DNA from: Chara braunii
Taxonomy: Eukaryota > Streptophyta > Charophyceae > Charales > Characeae
Length of the DNA: 64,000 nucleotides
NCBI GenBank assembly: GCA_003427395.1
Contig: BFEA01000057.1
Coordinates: forward strand, 1,412,491 to 1,476,490
Direction: 5' to 3'
The position numbers were made by a program, and so were the translations under genes. Under the pieces are notes generated by a model, which made no database searches, was not told the DNA's origin, and was given only the letters and a program-made list of their open reading frames with translations. Below, piece after piece: positions 44,690 through 56,767 of the stretch. Each line of letters starts with the position of its first letter. The first letter of the stretch is position 1.

Positions 44690-46476
44690 GACATGTTCTG
44701 GACCTTAACAGGTACCCGTAGCAACTCGGTCCCTCTATACCTCGTAGTCTAAGCCAAGTTTTACCCATGCGGGTGTTCCTTGGTCGCCCTAACCCTTGGA
44801 CTGGCCTACCTTCTGCTTCTCGGTCCTCCTAGCCTTTCCTTTGATTGGAGCTACGACTCCCCCATCCAAAGTCTCGCTAGCCCCATCCTGCTCTGTGTCT
44901 TCCCCATAGCGAGGGAAGTCGTCAATCTCAGTCGCTTGACCATCATGGTCGACGAACATGAGATTGCCCTTCTTCCTCCAATCTTGGGGAAGTTTCTTCT
45001 TCTTACCATTTGTTTGACCCTGATGAGCGGTCTGAAGTTTAACCTCTATATCTAAGGCTTTCTTGCTGAATGTAGCGAAGTTATAGACATCGATGGTGGC
45101 CTCGTCTACCAGCTTATTCTTAACATACGTGGGCAAACATCTCAGATACGCTGCGAGGAGTACTTGCGGGTCATAGCGTACACCAGGCACTATGATCAAA
45201 CGTTCTACGTCGTTTGTGACTTCCTGCACAGTCCAGTACCGTTTGAAACCGAGACTGTTTATTGCGTCGGTGGCCTTTAGAGCCCCTTGAGGGTCATGCC
45301 ACCTATTGTACATAGTCTGTACGAAGTCCTCTGATGTAAGGGCCTGAGCCCAGGCATCAAAGTTTTGACTGTAGCCCTGTTGTTGCACTATGCCATTTAA
45401 CCATCATGTTGCCGAACCCTCTAGAAAGGAGGCAGCAACTATAACTTCTTGCTTTGGCCTCGTGAGCTTGTGCCTCACATAGGTAGGCTCAGTCCTCACC
45501 CAAGTGCCCAGGTCCTCATCCTTTTTCTTGTCGCCAGAAAAATGTTTAGGACTTCGGCAAGGGGATCTTGGGCATCCACTGCATGGGTTGGATTTGGCCA
45601 AGTGATTGCTGCAGTGGCTGCATAGCCACTGAGGCAGGTTGCTGGATGCTAACCTGAGCTTGTCCTGACGATGGGACTGTAGCTCCCACCATCATTGATG
45701 GTACAGGAGAAGTACCAGGAACCGGACCACTAACTGTTGCTAAACCACCTGAAGGAGAGATGCCAAACATAGGAGAGAAAGAGGGCCCAAGCGGCGACGG
45801 CGCCACTGTGGGATCCGAACCGAGGGGGGAGCTACATAATACTGAGGCTGCCTCATGATGGGACGAGGAGCCTGCAGAGCAGCCAAAATTCGGTTATGGT
45901 CGGCCACTAGTTCAGCCAACACTTCCTGCTCAACAACCTGTGTTTCTGCCACGCCAAGGAGTGAGCGACGCATCGCTTGCATTGCACGATCCAGTGTTGA
46001 CTCATCTAGTGCTTCTAACTTCCCTAACTCCTGCCTCCTAGTTCCGAGTCTAGCTTTTCTCAATGTCGCCCTTTGCCTTCTCTCTGATGCGTCCCTCAAC
46101 TGTTGTTGTAGTTCATTGTGAAGAGCTTCCGCCTAGAGGATCTCATAATCCTCTGGTGTAGAGGAGACTGTTGGCTGATTTGCGAACTAACATACTGACT
46201 AACAAAACCCTTAGAAACCCCCTGACTAATTCCTGCCGAAGAGGCGTGGGACAAGGTCTGTGACATGGTAGAGGCGGTAGCCATTGCGGCTTCGACGGTA
46301 GCTGCTGCTGCCCTAGACCTCCGTAATCCCACCCTCTCCCTGGCTTCCATCCACAACCTCCTTTCCTATCCTGGACCTAACTCATGGAAAGTGATCGATC
46401 GACTGAGAGCAATTATGCGGGTCACTCTTAGGTCTTCCACTAATCCTTCCTCCTCACTACAAACTGCTTCACTCTT
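44690..46476 (-). pseudogene. gag: Element G gag
   Basis: The start position (46474-46476) reads AAG rather than ATG, three bases after a TAG acceptor motif. The N-terminus has LWMEARERVGLRRSRAAAA, Ser/Gln-rich and coiled-coil parts (46099-45740). A Pro/Gln-rich linker (45806-45546) and the capsid-like domain follow (WVRTEPTYVRHKLT, FLEGSAT; 45388-44789). The zinc knuckle is destroyed near 44690-44720 by a stop and shift. Confidence 0.75.
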
Positions 46477-47722
46477 GAGCTACAATGGTCTGTGATCTAA
46501 ACTATAATCCACACTGAATCCTACCTCAACATGACACACAACCGAGTATAATAGTCAACTAATTCGGTCAGCCTGGAGAGAAGTAGTCAAGTGGTAACCA
46601 GCAATCAATATCAGGTCCTAAAGGTAAGTCTATTTCTATTTTTAGATTCGTCTAAAACAGAATGCAATGCAGCAAGGATTGGTTCATCCTATCTGCAACT
46701 GTCTGTTAGTTGTCGTCAAGTCCGTACAAAATCAAAAATAAAAATAAGTTACCTGTGGAGATGCATGTTGGATGGCAGTTTATCTACTTCGTACAATAGC
46801 GAACAGTTGCCGAAATCCCCCCTCCCCTTGTATCCCTCTTGAGTAGTCTCTTGTGTCGACATCCTGAGCATCTGGTTGAGCCGTGTGTCTAAAGGTGTGT
46901 AATCCAGCCCACCCCTGTGCCCCAAGTCTATGCTAACCTGCCAGCCCTGCACCTTGTTTACCCTCGCATGCAACGAGCCTTACTTCCAATTAATCTGGCT
47001 GATCAAGAGGCAGTTTAGGGACAGCCCCCAGGGTCCTCAAGAATTATTTAGCGTCGCAGAAAGGACGACGATCACAGCCAGGGTTCAACCGGAACCCCAC
47101 AGAAATGTTTATAGATGGTCTGATAAGCGTCTCTTAAAGGGCTGGCATGCCCAACATGACCTCTATTGTGCAGCAGCAGAACCAAGGACTTGCGGCAAAG
47201 CATGCGTGTACTAGTCCCAGCGGGTTGGCATGGTGACCATGACCCGAGTGCTTTGCCCACGGCCCTTCAGAGGCTTCGCTTGTCTCCCACCAGCTTGCTG
47301 CCTAGGAAGAATGTCGACTCTCAAGGTTGAGCGCTCACGACACCTCACATTGAGAGGACTCTCAAGACATAACTCACTTCCTTACAGTAAGAAGTAATAA
47401 AGAGGGTAGATAAGGAAGAGAGCAACGTACCTTATAATGCTGCCCCCAACCACTGATTTCTCACCGCCAACCCGACGTGCATTTATGATTGCCGGTCCTT
47501 GCCTTGGCACAACAAACAGCGAAAAGCAGTTCCACCTCGGCTTAAATGCCGCATCAGCGAGCTCTCATCATCCAGCGTACATCCCTATGTCACCACATAG
47601 CCTTCCCGGCACGCCCACACGACCCTGGGCCGCCTATCGTCCACTGCCCCACACCTCATGCGAAGCACCGAACAACTATGCGAAGAACCAGTAAAGCGCA
47701 GTTCGAACCAGCTCCGATACCA
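46477..47722 (-). other. Element G leader with primer-binding site and putative intron
   Basis: The primer site TGGTATCGGAGCTGGTTCG lies at 47704-47722. Donor AAG|GTACGTTG starts at 47430 and acceptor TTGTAG ends at 46480 on the minus strand, bracketing about 951 bp. No coding is seen. Blocks are shared with the E, H and J leaders. Confidence 0.6.
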
Positions 47723-47725
47723 AAT

Positions 47726-48723
47726 TGCAAGGAAATGAGCATAGCGAGATGACGAAATCAGATTGCTCAATCACATTGAAAGCCAGAAAAGCCCATAGTG
47801 TCCAGAAAGTAGCATTGCACCAATTAAACACCAATGGGGAATCGTAACACTGAAACCGAATGTCAATGAGAGCCTACTCTCGTCTTCACCAACATAAGAG
47901 TCCAGGCCCTTCCCCTACTTTGCGCTCGGCGCCCAGACTTCTCCCACACAGCAACTATCTGCCTAAGAATTGACAATGCAACTGTTGACGTCAGCAGCCA
48001 CTGAAGTACATGAAGATGTCGCCCAATACAGACCATCGACAATACCAGGTACAAGCCCTCACATCATCATCCTCATCTCTCTCTCTCTCTCACTCTTGTC
48101 TGTCCACCTTGTCTTCCCTCTGTACACCCGAAGAGCACCCCTGCGCCTTGCTGTACTCCAAGCCCAGCCAGCTAAGGAAGTTGGGCTATCGAGCTGCCCT
48201 CCACAGCGCCCTTCTTCCCACACAACCGCACGTGCAGAGCACCTTGCCCCTAGCGCTAGCAGCAGCACGCGAGCGTCCGCTCCAGCAGCGCTGCCGCAAA
48301 TTGGCAAGTGCCTGAATGAGCCTCCAGGCAGCGAGCTCTTTCCTATATGGAAAGAGTCTGCCTGTCCTTCAACCAGGCTGGGCTGGGCCTGCGCCCAGAA
48401 GCTTCCGATAGGCCCCAAGTTGCTGGGCCTCTATTGGTGCTGCTGGGCCTCGTTCAGTTACTCCTCCCAACTGTCTGTGTATACTGCTGTGAATGTGGCC
48501 CAGGGCCTGCACTTCAGAAAAGGCCCAGAAGGCCAAACGTGGAAAATCTTTGCTGCTCGGGTCCTGGGTTCCCTCAACCAATCTGACGCGACACAACTGC
48601 CTGAAACCCCAAATATGAAATTGACAGCACTGGGCCTCTCGCGATTTGTTAGGCCCGCCTTCATCTAGGGCGGCACTTGCATCATGGGCCCCCTTAGGCC
48701 TTCCGAGGAGCCTTATACTCGCA
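47726..48723 (-). repeat. 5' LTR of element G
   Basis: It is the direct repeat of 39975-41014, with a TGC start at the left edge beside the primer site and TACTCGCA at the right edge. It is 998 bp long. The conserved hairpin is partly broken here (48652-48672). Confidence 0.9.
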
Positions 48724-48960
48724 GAAAATAAAATCGCGGAATAAATCATGGAAATAATAAAAAACAATTCCGCGGAATATTCCAATTTTCAAGAACATAA
48801 ATTGCAAAATAAATTGTGGAATATTCCAATTTTCAAGAACATAAATCGTGAAATAAATCGCGAAATATTTCTATTTTCAAGAAAATAAAATCGTGACATA
48901 AATCGCAAAATATTCCTATTAATTCGCGAAATAAATCGAATTATGATTCCGATTATCAAG
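48724..48960. repeat. AT-rich minisatellite, piece 3, 44-bp unit
   Basis: TTTTCAAGAA recurs at 48786, 48830 and 48874, exactly 44 bp apart, with CGCGAAATA or TGTGGAATA between. It starts with GAAA (G duplication) and ends with CAAG (H duplication, 48957-48960). Confidence 0.85.
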
Positions 48961-49390
48961 TGCAAGGAATATGAGTGTGAACGATATACAGAAAACCAAG
49001 TTGCGAAATCACACAGATGTCCAAGTAGTCGTGTACAAGCAGAGAGTACAAATGCACCGAGAATCCATCCAAATATAGCAATACAATGAAGTAATGAGCC
49101 AATGTTCAAGCCCTCAGGCCACACCAACACAGTATCCAATGTCGCTCTTCTCTGTGTGGCGCCCAACGCCCAGCCTACTCTACTCAACTATCCTACCTAC
49201 AACTGTATTCATGCAACAGACTCACTTCGACTCTCAAAGACCAATGTACATGATGTCAACACCATAGCCGACCTTGCTTCATGCACCAGGTATCGTATCT
49301 CGTCACCCTCATCAGACCTTGACCGCCCACACACTCGCCTCCTTCCTGAAGACGACCAATCACCCTCTTACTCCCTAGTGCCCAACAGCC
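48961..49390 (-). repeat. 3' LTR of element H, distal part
   Basis: It matches 60039-60470 closely (GAATATGAGTGTGAACGATA, CACACTCGCCTCC). The match stops at CCCAACAGCC and resumes at 52540 (CCGGCCATGGCTGCC), where the intact 5' LTR reads straight through. Confidence 0.85.
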
Positions 49391-49801
49391 TGATGTCGAT
49401 CAGGGGAAGTGGCTTGTCAACCCTCGTGTTTGAAACCCTATCCTACCCCTCGTCTGTCACCCATCGGAGAGGTTCAAACATGACGCCTCTTCAGTTTTCC
49501 TTATTCTTGCTTCAAGTGCCAAAGGACGAATAAAAAACTGTAAACACGAAAAATAGAAAGATGGATGTTTATCCAATGAACCTCTGTGAATTGAAGGAAA
49601 ATTTTAAGAGTCAGCAATCTTCGCCCTTAGACCTCGGTCCTTCCTCTTATCCAACCAACAAGTGTCAACCTCGGGTCCTGGCACATGACTTGTGATTCGA
49701 AATAACAAGAACTCCCACCGACTTTTCGCCGGGTCCGCTAACTGCGCGTCCGAAATGGGCGAGAGCAGTGACCGGAGGCCGAAAGAGCGGCCTAGTCCCG
49801 C

Positions 49802-49930
49802 AATTTCAATGCAGCTACTTTGGCGATTTTTCACACTCAAATAAATTTACTGGAAATTCCGCAAGAGAATTTCAATGCAGCTACTTTGGCGATTTTTCAC
49901 ACTCAAATAAATTTACTGGAAATTCCGCAA
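49802..49930. repeat. 66-bp tandem duplication
   Basis: Two copies (from 49802 and 49868) of AATTTCAATGCAGCTAC ... ATTCCGCAA are almost identical, just ahead of the 205-bp array. Confidence 0.92.
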
Positions 49931-49931
49931 C

Positions 49932-51450
49932 TTTGAAGATCGGTAGATTAGGTCGTGATCTTTCCAGGAAAAATAACAAACAAATTAAGAAAAATGTTCT
50001 CCTCGTGAAACCATCACCGTACCGTTTCTGCGCTCGTTCCAGGTATGCCGCTGCGCCATCTGTAGGCCAAAAAGTACTCCAACTTCTGTGATTTTTCCCG
50101 CTCTAAAGAATGCCTCAGAGAGTCTGCCAAAATAGGGCGCCATAGGTTTGCTCAAGATCTTTCCAGGAAAAATAACGGAAAAATTCAGGAAAATCGTTCT
50201 CATTGTGAAACAATTTGGTGCCTACTTTGTGCTCGTTCCAGGTATGTCGTTGCGCCATTTGTAGGCCAACCGGGAAAGTACTCCAACTTCTGTGATTTTT
50301 CGCGCTATAAAGAATGCCTCAGAGAGTCTGCCAATACAGGTTCCCAAAAGGTTTGCTCGAGATCTTTCCAGGAAAAATAACGGAAAAATTAAGGAAAATC
50401 ATTCTCATCGTGAAAAAATCCCGGTGCCGATTTTGTGCTCGTTCTAGGTATGCCACTGCGCCATCTGTAGGCCAACAGGGAAAGTACTCCAACTTCTGTG
50501 ATTCTTCCCGCTCTAAAGAATGCTTCAGAGAGTCTGCCAACATAGAGTCCCGTAGGTTTGCTCGTGATCTTTCCAGGAAAGATAACAAAAAAATTAAGAA
50601 AAATCGTTTTCATCTTGAAACAATCGCCGCGCCGATTTTGTGCTCATTCCAGGTATGCCACTGCGCCATATGTAGGCCAACAGGGAAAGTACTCCAACTT
50701 CTGTGATTTTTCCCGCTCTAAAGAATGCCTCAGAGAGTCTGCCAATACAAGGTCCCCTAGGTTTGCTCGAGATCTTTCCAGGAAAAATAACGGAAAAATT
50801 AAGGAAAATCGTTCTCATCGTGAAATAATCCCTGTGCTGATTTTGTGCTCGTTCCAGGTATGCCGCTGCGCCATCTGTAGGCCAACAGGGAAAGTACTCC
50901 AACTTCTGTGATTTTTCCCGCTCTAAAAAATGCTTCAGAGAGTAGGTTTGCTCGTGATCCTTCCAGGAAAACTAACAAAAAAATTAAGAAAAATCGTTTT
51001 CATCTTGAAACAACCGCCACGCCGATTCTGCGCTCGTTCCAGGTATGCCACTACGCCATCTGTAGGCCAACAAGGAAAGTACTCCAACGTCTGTGATTTT
51101 TCCCGCTCTAAAGAATGCTTCAGAGAGTCTGCCAAAATAGGGTCCCATAGGTTTGCTCGAGATCTTTCTAGGACAAATAACAGAAAAATTAAGAAAAATC
51201 GTTTTCACCTTGAAACAATCGCCGTGCCGATTCTGTGCTCGTTCCAGGTATGCCACGGCGCCTTCTGTGATTTTTCCCGCTTTAAAGAATGCCTCTGAGA
51301 GTCTGCCAATAGAGGGTCCCATAGGTTTGCTCGAGATCTTTCCTGGAAAAATAACGGAAAAATTAAGAAAAATCGTTCTCATCGTGAAACAATCCCCGTG
51401 CCGATTTTGTGCTCGTTCCAGGTATGTTGTTGCACATCTGTAGGTCAACA
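49932..51450. repeat. 205-bp satellite array, eight units
   Basis: The GTTTGCTCG key recurs at 50146, 50351, 50556, 50761, 50946, 51151 and 51325, with a diverged first unit near 49949. Spacing is 205 bp four times; two short intervals lack 20 and 31 bp. Each unit has TCTTTCCAGGAAAAATAAC and GTAGGCCAACAGGGAAAG. Open frames through it change frame every unit and are not genes. Confidence 0.92.
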
Positions 51451-52539
51451 GGGAAGGCACTCCAACTTCGTCCTTGGTCCATCTTCTTCCGCTTCCCGTG
51501 CTTCTGAACGCCAGCACACCTTGTATGCTAGCGCCCGCGCAAGTACGAATTCTCCTCGTACGCGCCCCTCCTCCCTTCCCAATCCTTGAGCGTCCAAAGG
51601 CCAGCACACCTTGTGTGCCAACAAGTACGCCGGTGAGAAGTCTCTGGATCCCGGGCCCAATTAGGCTTATATAGTTGCTGGGCCCACTCGGCGTGGGCCT
51701 CAACACTTCGGTGTGTTGGGGCTGTCGGGAACTTTGCAGCGCCCCGGTACCTATGCAATTTCCGAACCTATTCCCGGGCCCATTCGGGCCTCGAAACATC
51801 ACTTGATGCACCAAGCTGGCCGTCTTGTCGGGTGTGGAGGACTCTGCAGCGCCCCGGTTCCGAAGCAGCACCCGAGCCTAGTCCCAAGCCCATTTGGGCC
51901 CCGAAAAGTCAAGTGTCACACCAACCGGGCCTTGTTGTCGAGAAATGCGGAGGCCCAGTACCGGTCCTCTCGTTCCGAGCCTTTTTTTTGGTCCTAGGTC
52001 TGAAATCGACCCTTGCTGACACGTGCATGACAACCATAAGCCCAGTCCACGCCGCTTAGATCCAGTCCAATAATCCAGTATGGACCGGAACGCTTAGGGT
52101 CCTAGGAATTCAGGCCCGATCTTGCGACCACTTTTTGGGTCGGCTCCCCCGTGTATTGAGCTGGTCTTCCATAACCTAGTCCGGTCCTTCACATTTCAAA
52201 ATGGTCCGCACGTTAGCCCCCGACCTCCACGCTCTAGTCCTGTCTTGTGTGAATAAGGCCGGTCTTAGGCCCAGTTCTTGGCGCGCCAAGTCTGTTCGCA
52301 TGCCCATGTACTGATCCCCAACGCACGTTAATTACGGTTCAGCTATAAGCTCCCCAGTGTCACCTTTACATGAGGTTGAAGTAGCCTTTTCGTAGAGCAG
52401 CAACCTAAGAATCCCTCCAATGATTCCAAAAATGTCGGTCAATAGATTGTCGATTTTGTTAAATTAGATTATTTTAGTAGGATATTTGTTGCAAAATTTA
52501 GGGAAGTAAGGGCGGCGATAAGGATGGAGCCGCCCGGCA

Positions 52540-53209
52540 CCGGCCATGGCTGCCAGCGCCCCGCTGCTCTGCAGCGCCCCACTTCACCACTCACGCTCCC
52601 GCACGTGCCCTGGCCACAGGGCAGCTTGTCGTGTCTCGCGCAGCAATGCAGCAGCATGACCGCATTGCCTACGTGGGCCAGAATGTCCAGGCCCTGGCTG
52701 CTCTTCTTCCTATATGGAAGTGGCAGCCCCTGCATCGCTGCGGGTGGCCTGGCTGGAAGCTTCCAGTAGCTTCCTGTTGGGCCCCAGTTCCTGCGCCCAG
52801 GCCAGAGACTACAGTTGAGGGCCTGGGCCCTTTACAGTAAGTCTCTGGACTTGGGCCATTTGCTGCATTTGCACATGACCCCGGGGTAGGTACATCGACA
52901 GTATTGCTTTTGCATAGGCCGGTGGCCACTTCATGATGTATCGGCCCTGCTTTGTGTGGATGTGCCCAGGCGCAACTGCCAAGGCCTGGGCCAACTGTAC
53001 GACGCATCTTACTGAGGCTCGCGCATCCACTCAACCAACTGGCGGGCTGCAACAGCCTGAATACCCGTATATGAAAATGTTGAGTTTTTGGCCTCTGATG
53101 AATATTCAGGCCTGCCTTCACTTAGGGCGGGTACTCGGCTTGCTGGGGGGCTCTGCCCGGAACATGTATGTATGTCTGATAGGGGCCCCGTAAGGGCTCG
53201 TGCCTCTCA
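52540..53209 (-). repeat. 3' LTR of element H, proximal part
   Basis: It matches 60471-61112 and ends (plus strand) GTGCCTCTCA. The minus-strand purine tract GCTAAGGGGGATGG adjoins it at 53212-53225. Confidence 0.85.
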
Positions 53210-53244
53210 TTCCATCCCCCTTAGCTTCGAAAGTCCGTTGAGAT

Positions 53245-54740
53245 GCTTCATGCTTGTGCCTTCCCCTTCACTTTCCTTTCATACTCTGCCACGATCTGAG
53301 GAGCTGACCAGTTCTTCCCTAGTAAACCACCGATCTTCTTTCAGGTCAATACGATGCCTGAACCGTACTCTATTCTCCCTTACAGGTTTAGGCGGTCTAC
53401 CCCTGCCACCTGGCTTGGGAACGGGCGTGTCTCTGTGCTCCAAGATATCGCCGACGTCCACGTGACCATCCATGGTTGGGGGCAGCATAGATCTCCTTGA
53501 TGGGAACTGTTTTGTCTCAGCGAAAGGAGCGAGCTTTGAGGCATGAAACACAAGGTGAGTGCGTAAGTGACCAGGGATACGGATAATGTACGAGGGACCA
53601 TCCATCTCACTACCCACAACATTCAAAACTTCCCAGGGACCGAAGTACTGAGGCATTAGTTTCCTAGAGATGCTGAACTCCTGTCCCAGTTCACTAGCCT
53701 TAACCCAGACACGTTCCCCTACCTGCAATGTGGACTGTCGGCGATGATTGTTCTCAGAAGCAAGCACTGCTTCCTGAGACTTCTTGATGTTCTTGACAGC
53801 TTGCTGCAACAACTTCCCGTACTGAACACCAAACTCAATGGTTCTAGGAATTGCAACAGGTCGGTTTTCAGGAAGGAGGAAGTCTAGTGCAGATCTAGGC
53901 TTCCACCCCAGATGCAGCTGATTTGGGGTGATCCCGGTGATGCTATGTACAGCGTTGTTGTACAAACTGGCGATGAGAGGCAATTTCTCATCCCAGTCGT
54001 CCTGGTTGGGCTTAATATAATGCCTCAGTAGATGATGCACCACCCGATTTATCTGTTCAGCCTGCCCATTGGCTTCGGGATGATTCCCATAAGTCATTTG
54101 GCGCTGGCTGCTCATCTGTTCAGTAGTCTTCTTCTACATCTCGTTGTGAAACGCACATCTCTATCAATAACGATCGTCTTTGGCAGTCCAAAGTCGCGCA
54201 CCCAGTTATCCATTAACAACTTGATGACGTGTTCAGTCCTGGCCGTCTCTAGCATGGCAATTAGTCTAGCAAACTTAATGGCCTATCAACTATGACGAAG
54301 ATATGTCTCTTGCCACTCTCGCTGGTCACGAGGGTATCCATGAAGTCCATGGAGATACTTTGTTCCGGACTAGCAGGAATGGGTAGAGGCTTTAGTAACC
54401 CAAGCGGAGCTCGAGTACGCGGCTTGTCCCACTGACAGACCTGACAAGTCCGTACGTACTTCTCTGCATCGTCCAGCATGTTAGGCCACCAGAATCGTTG
54501 TACTAAATTAGCACTAGTCTTCTTATAGTCGAAATGTCCCGTTGCGTCGTGGCACTCACCTAGAAATAAACTACGCAAAATCTCTTTAGACAGTACTAAC
54601 CTTTTAAACCCTGCCTTCTCAAGAAAGAGTAACCCATCCACCATCACAAACTCATTAGTGGTGGCCTTTTCTTTGGCCTTCAGTTTGTTGATGATGTCCA
54701 TTGTGATGGGGTCTTCCTTGTAGGCTTCCCCCAAGATCAA
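53245..54740 (-). pseudogene. pol: Element H integrase with chromodomain-like tail
   Basis: The frame 54740-54261 gives the HHCC domain (GHFDYKK ... CQVCQWDKP) and MDFMD. A shift near 54280 leads to the second Asp (IDRDVRF), and a stop precedes 54115-53279, with Glu in NGQAEQ, GPW module (YFGPWEVL) and tail (DVGDILEHR ... RVRFRHRIDLKEDRWFTREEL). The last codons are out of frame. D,D,E are all readable. Confidence 0.87.
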
Positions 54741-55809
54741 GTAACGTTCTCAGAAAGGCCAAACTCAGAAATCAGGGCACCTAGGTAATCTGCCCTACGG
54801 GGCAAGGCATCCGCAACCTTGTTGTACTCTCCTTTCACATAGTCTAGTTTGAAATCATACTGATCTATGACTTCAATCCAGCGTTTGAGTGCATCGGAGA
54901 GAACCAGTTGTGTCTTGATTCACTTGAGGGTCTGATGGCCAGTTCTCAAATAGAAGAACCTACCTAACAGATAGTGCCTCCAGTGGACACGTGCCTTGTA
55001 GAGGGCATATAGTTTCCTCTCGTAGGTGGACTTTGCCAACTTCTTTAAGTTGCCTCACACTCGTCGGTTCATTCCCATGGTGTATCAAGTCGAGTTAAAT
55101 CAGTCAAGGGAGATGTGACAGTGATAGTTCTTAACGAAATTGCGGTCATAACCACACATTCCCAAGAATGATCTGACCTCGGTCACAAACTGGGGTCGTG
55201 GCCAGTCACGTATGCTAGCCACCTTCGCATCTTCGGGCCTAATCCCATCAGCGAAGACTTCATGACCCAAGTACAAGATTCGAGTGCGACCGAACTCGCA
55301 TTTTTTTAAGTTTATCTTGTACTTGTGCTGCCGACGGAGTGAAAGTACCTTATCTACATGTTGGGTATGTTCCTCGACAGTCTTACTTAAGATAAGTACA
55401 TCATCGAGGTACACGACGACGAACTTATCTAAGTAGTCATGGAAGATCCTGTTTATGGCGTGCTGGAATGTAGCCGATGCATTAAAAAGGCTAAAGGGCA
55501 TCACCATAAACTCGTATAGACCGTACCTGGTCTAGAATGCAGTTTTGTGTTGGTCCTCTTGTCTTATAGCAATTTGATGGTAGCCGGATTTTAAGTTTAT
55601 CTTAGTATAGTGCTTACATCCTTGCACCCTATCCAATACGTCATCGATGCGGGGTAGAGGCTCTGTGTTCTTAACAATGATGGCATTGAGACCTCTATAA
55701 TCAATGCACATCTGTAATGTTCCCCCTTTCTTTGGGACAAATAATATTGGTGAGCCAAAGGTGAGGTACTAGGCCCTATCCAATCCTTCTCTGTGAGCTT
55801 GTTCAGTTG
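54741..55809 (-). pseudogene. pol: Element H reverse transcriptase and RNase H, internally deleted
   Basis: RT has MPFSLFNASATF and an intact YLDD (55400-55411), with FLGMCGYD in the thumb. At about 55050 the sequence jumps from the RT-RNase H connection straight to KKLAKSTYER, deleting roughly 190 bp with the first RNase H catalytic Asp. RTGHQTL shows Asp to Gly at a second site. It ends ADALPRR. Fingers (55740-55520) are readable but contain shifts. Confidence 0.82.
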
Positions 55810-56767
55810 TCACCGAAGCTCGTCTAACTCGATCGGAGCCATCCTATAGATTCTCCCTTTTGGTGTCTTGCTACCTAGGATGATCTCTATGGCATGGACC
55901 ACCTCCCTGTCTACGACTCCTGTAGGCTCCTCAAACAGATCAGGGTACTTAGCGACGATGTTCTCTATCTTTGGGGGTGTTTTAACAACCTCCCCTTTCT
56001 CAGAGACATAGACGAGGTACATACCTTCCTCTTGGTTCTGTTTATAATAATTATAGAACGCAGATGCACATAGGCACCCATAAGAGTCGATTAACCTACT
56101 GGCTTCATACTTAGCCAGTCTAACGGTTTTCCCATTAGGGAACTCGTGCTGTAGCACCGTCTTGTCCCAGTCAAACTGGGGCTTGGCAACCTCAAGGTAG
56201 TACATTCCTAACAACATATCGAAAGGCAAATCATCGCTCAGCAGGAGCTAAATTCTATGATTAAGTTCTCCTCCTGGATAGGAGAAAGTGCAAACCACGT
56301 CCTTAACGTAGTCCTCTACCATCATGCGCTCTTTGTTGGCCAAAGTAAATGCTACCGGTCTACTAAGGCGCTGCACCCGGTCCTTTAGGCGCAACCTCTC
56401 AACGCAGTCACAACTTATGAAGTTTCGTGTGGAGTCTATGTCTACGAAGGCACCGCACTTGCGGCCACCCACACCGACTTCCACAACGAAATGCTCCCCT
56501 CTAGGACCTCGACTTAGTGCCACCCAGGACTCGTGCCGACCACTCACCTTGAAGGTCCTCTAAGGCTCGCTGCACCCGGTCCTTTAGGCGCAACCTCTCA
56601 ACGCAGTCACAACTTATGAAGTTTCGTGTGGAGTCTATGTCTACGAAGGCACCGCACTTGCGGCCACCCACACCGACTTCCACAACGAAATGCTCCCCTC
56701 TAGGACCTCGACTTAGTGCCACCCAGGACTCATGCCGACCACTCACCTTTAAGGTCCTCTAAGGCTT
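55810..56767 (-). pseudogene. pol: Element H aspartic protease and linker, with 199-bp duplication
   Basis: The linker frame 56229-55810 (MPFDMLLGMYYLEVAKP, YNYYKQNQEEGMYLVYVSEK) is intact. Upstream, the active-site loop reads Asp-Ile-Asp (56434-56442). The first half of the domain is present twice (56370-56568 and 56569-56767). Because 199 is not a multiple of three, the duplication destroys the frame. Confidence 0.83.
56370..56767 (-). repeat. 199-bp tandem duplication in H protease
   Basis: The two units differ at about two positions (GACTCGTG/GACTCATG; CTTGAAGG/CTTTAAGG), so it is much younger than the element's other damage. Confidence 0.93.

Larger units (their letters stand above)
39975..48723 (-). 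mobile_element. Element G: near-complete family-1 retrotransposon
   Basis: Two LTRs (39975-41014 and 47726-48723) bracket a minus-strand gag-pol of about 6.7 kb, with primer site and purine tract in place. GAAA flanks both ends (39971-39974, 48724-48727). The total of 8.75 kb is the best full-length reference for family 1 in the window. Coding is interrupted by many stops and shifts, but RT and integrase catalytic residues are largely kept. Confidence 0.9.
49391..52539. mobile_element. C-like solo LTR, about 3.1 kb, inserted in H
   Basis: It begins TGATGTCG and ends CCCGGCA. The right half shares C-LTR blocks: GGGCTTATA-type box with GGGCCC, GCAGCGCCCCGGT three times, and GGAGCCGCCCGGCA at the end. 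It has no internal coding. The middle is a 205-bp satellite array. A clear target duplication is not seen (only a C/CC overlap). The stretch 49395-49800 holds no recognisable feature. Confidence 0.65.

Noticed and set aside
49932-51450. CRISPR-like regular repeats
   Set aside because: Units are 205 bp, contiguous and without unique spacers; the setting is a eukaryotic LTR.
50984-51871. 295-codon open frame on the minus strand
   Set aside because: It runs through 205-bp satellite units, whose length is not a multiple of three, and into C-like LTR sequence; similar shadow frames occur on both strands.
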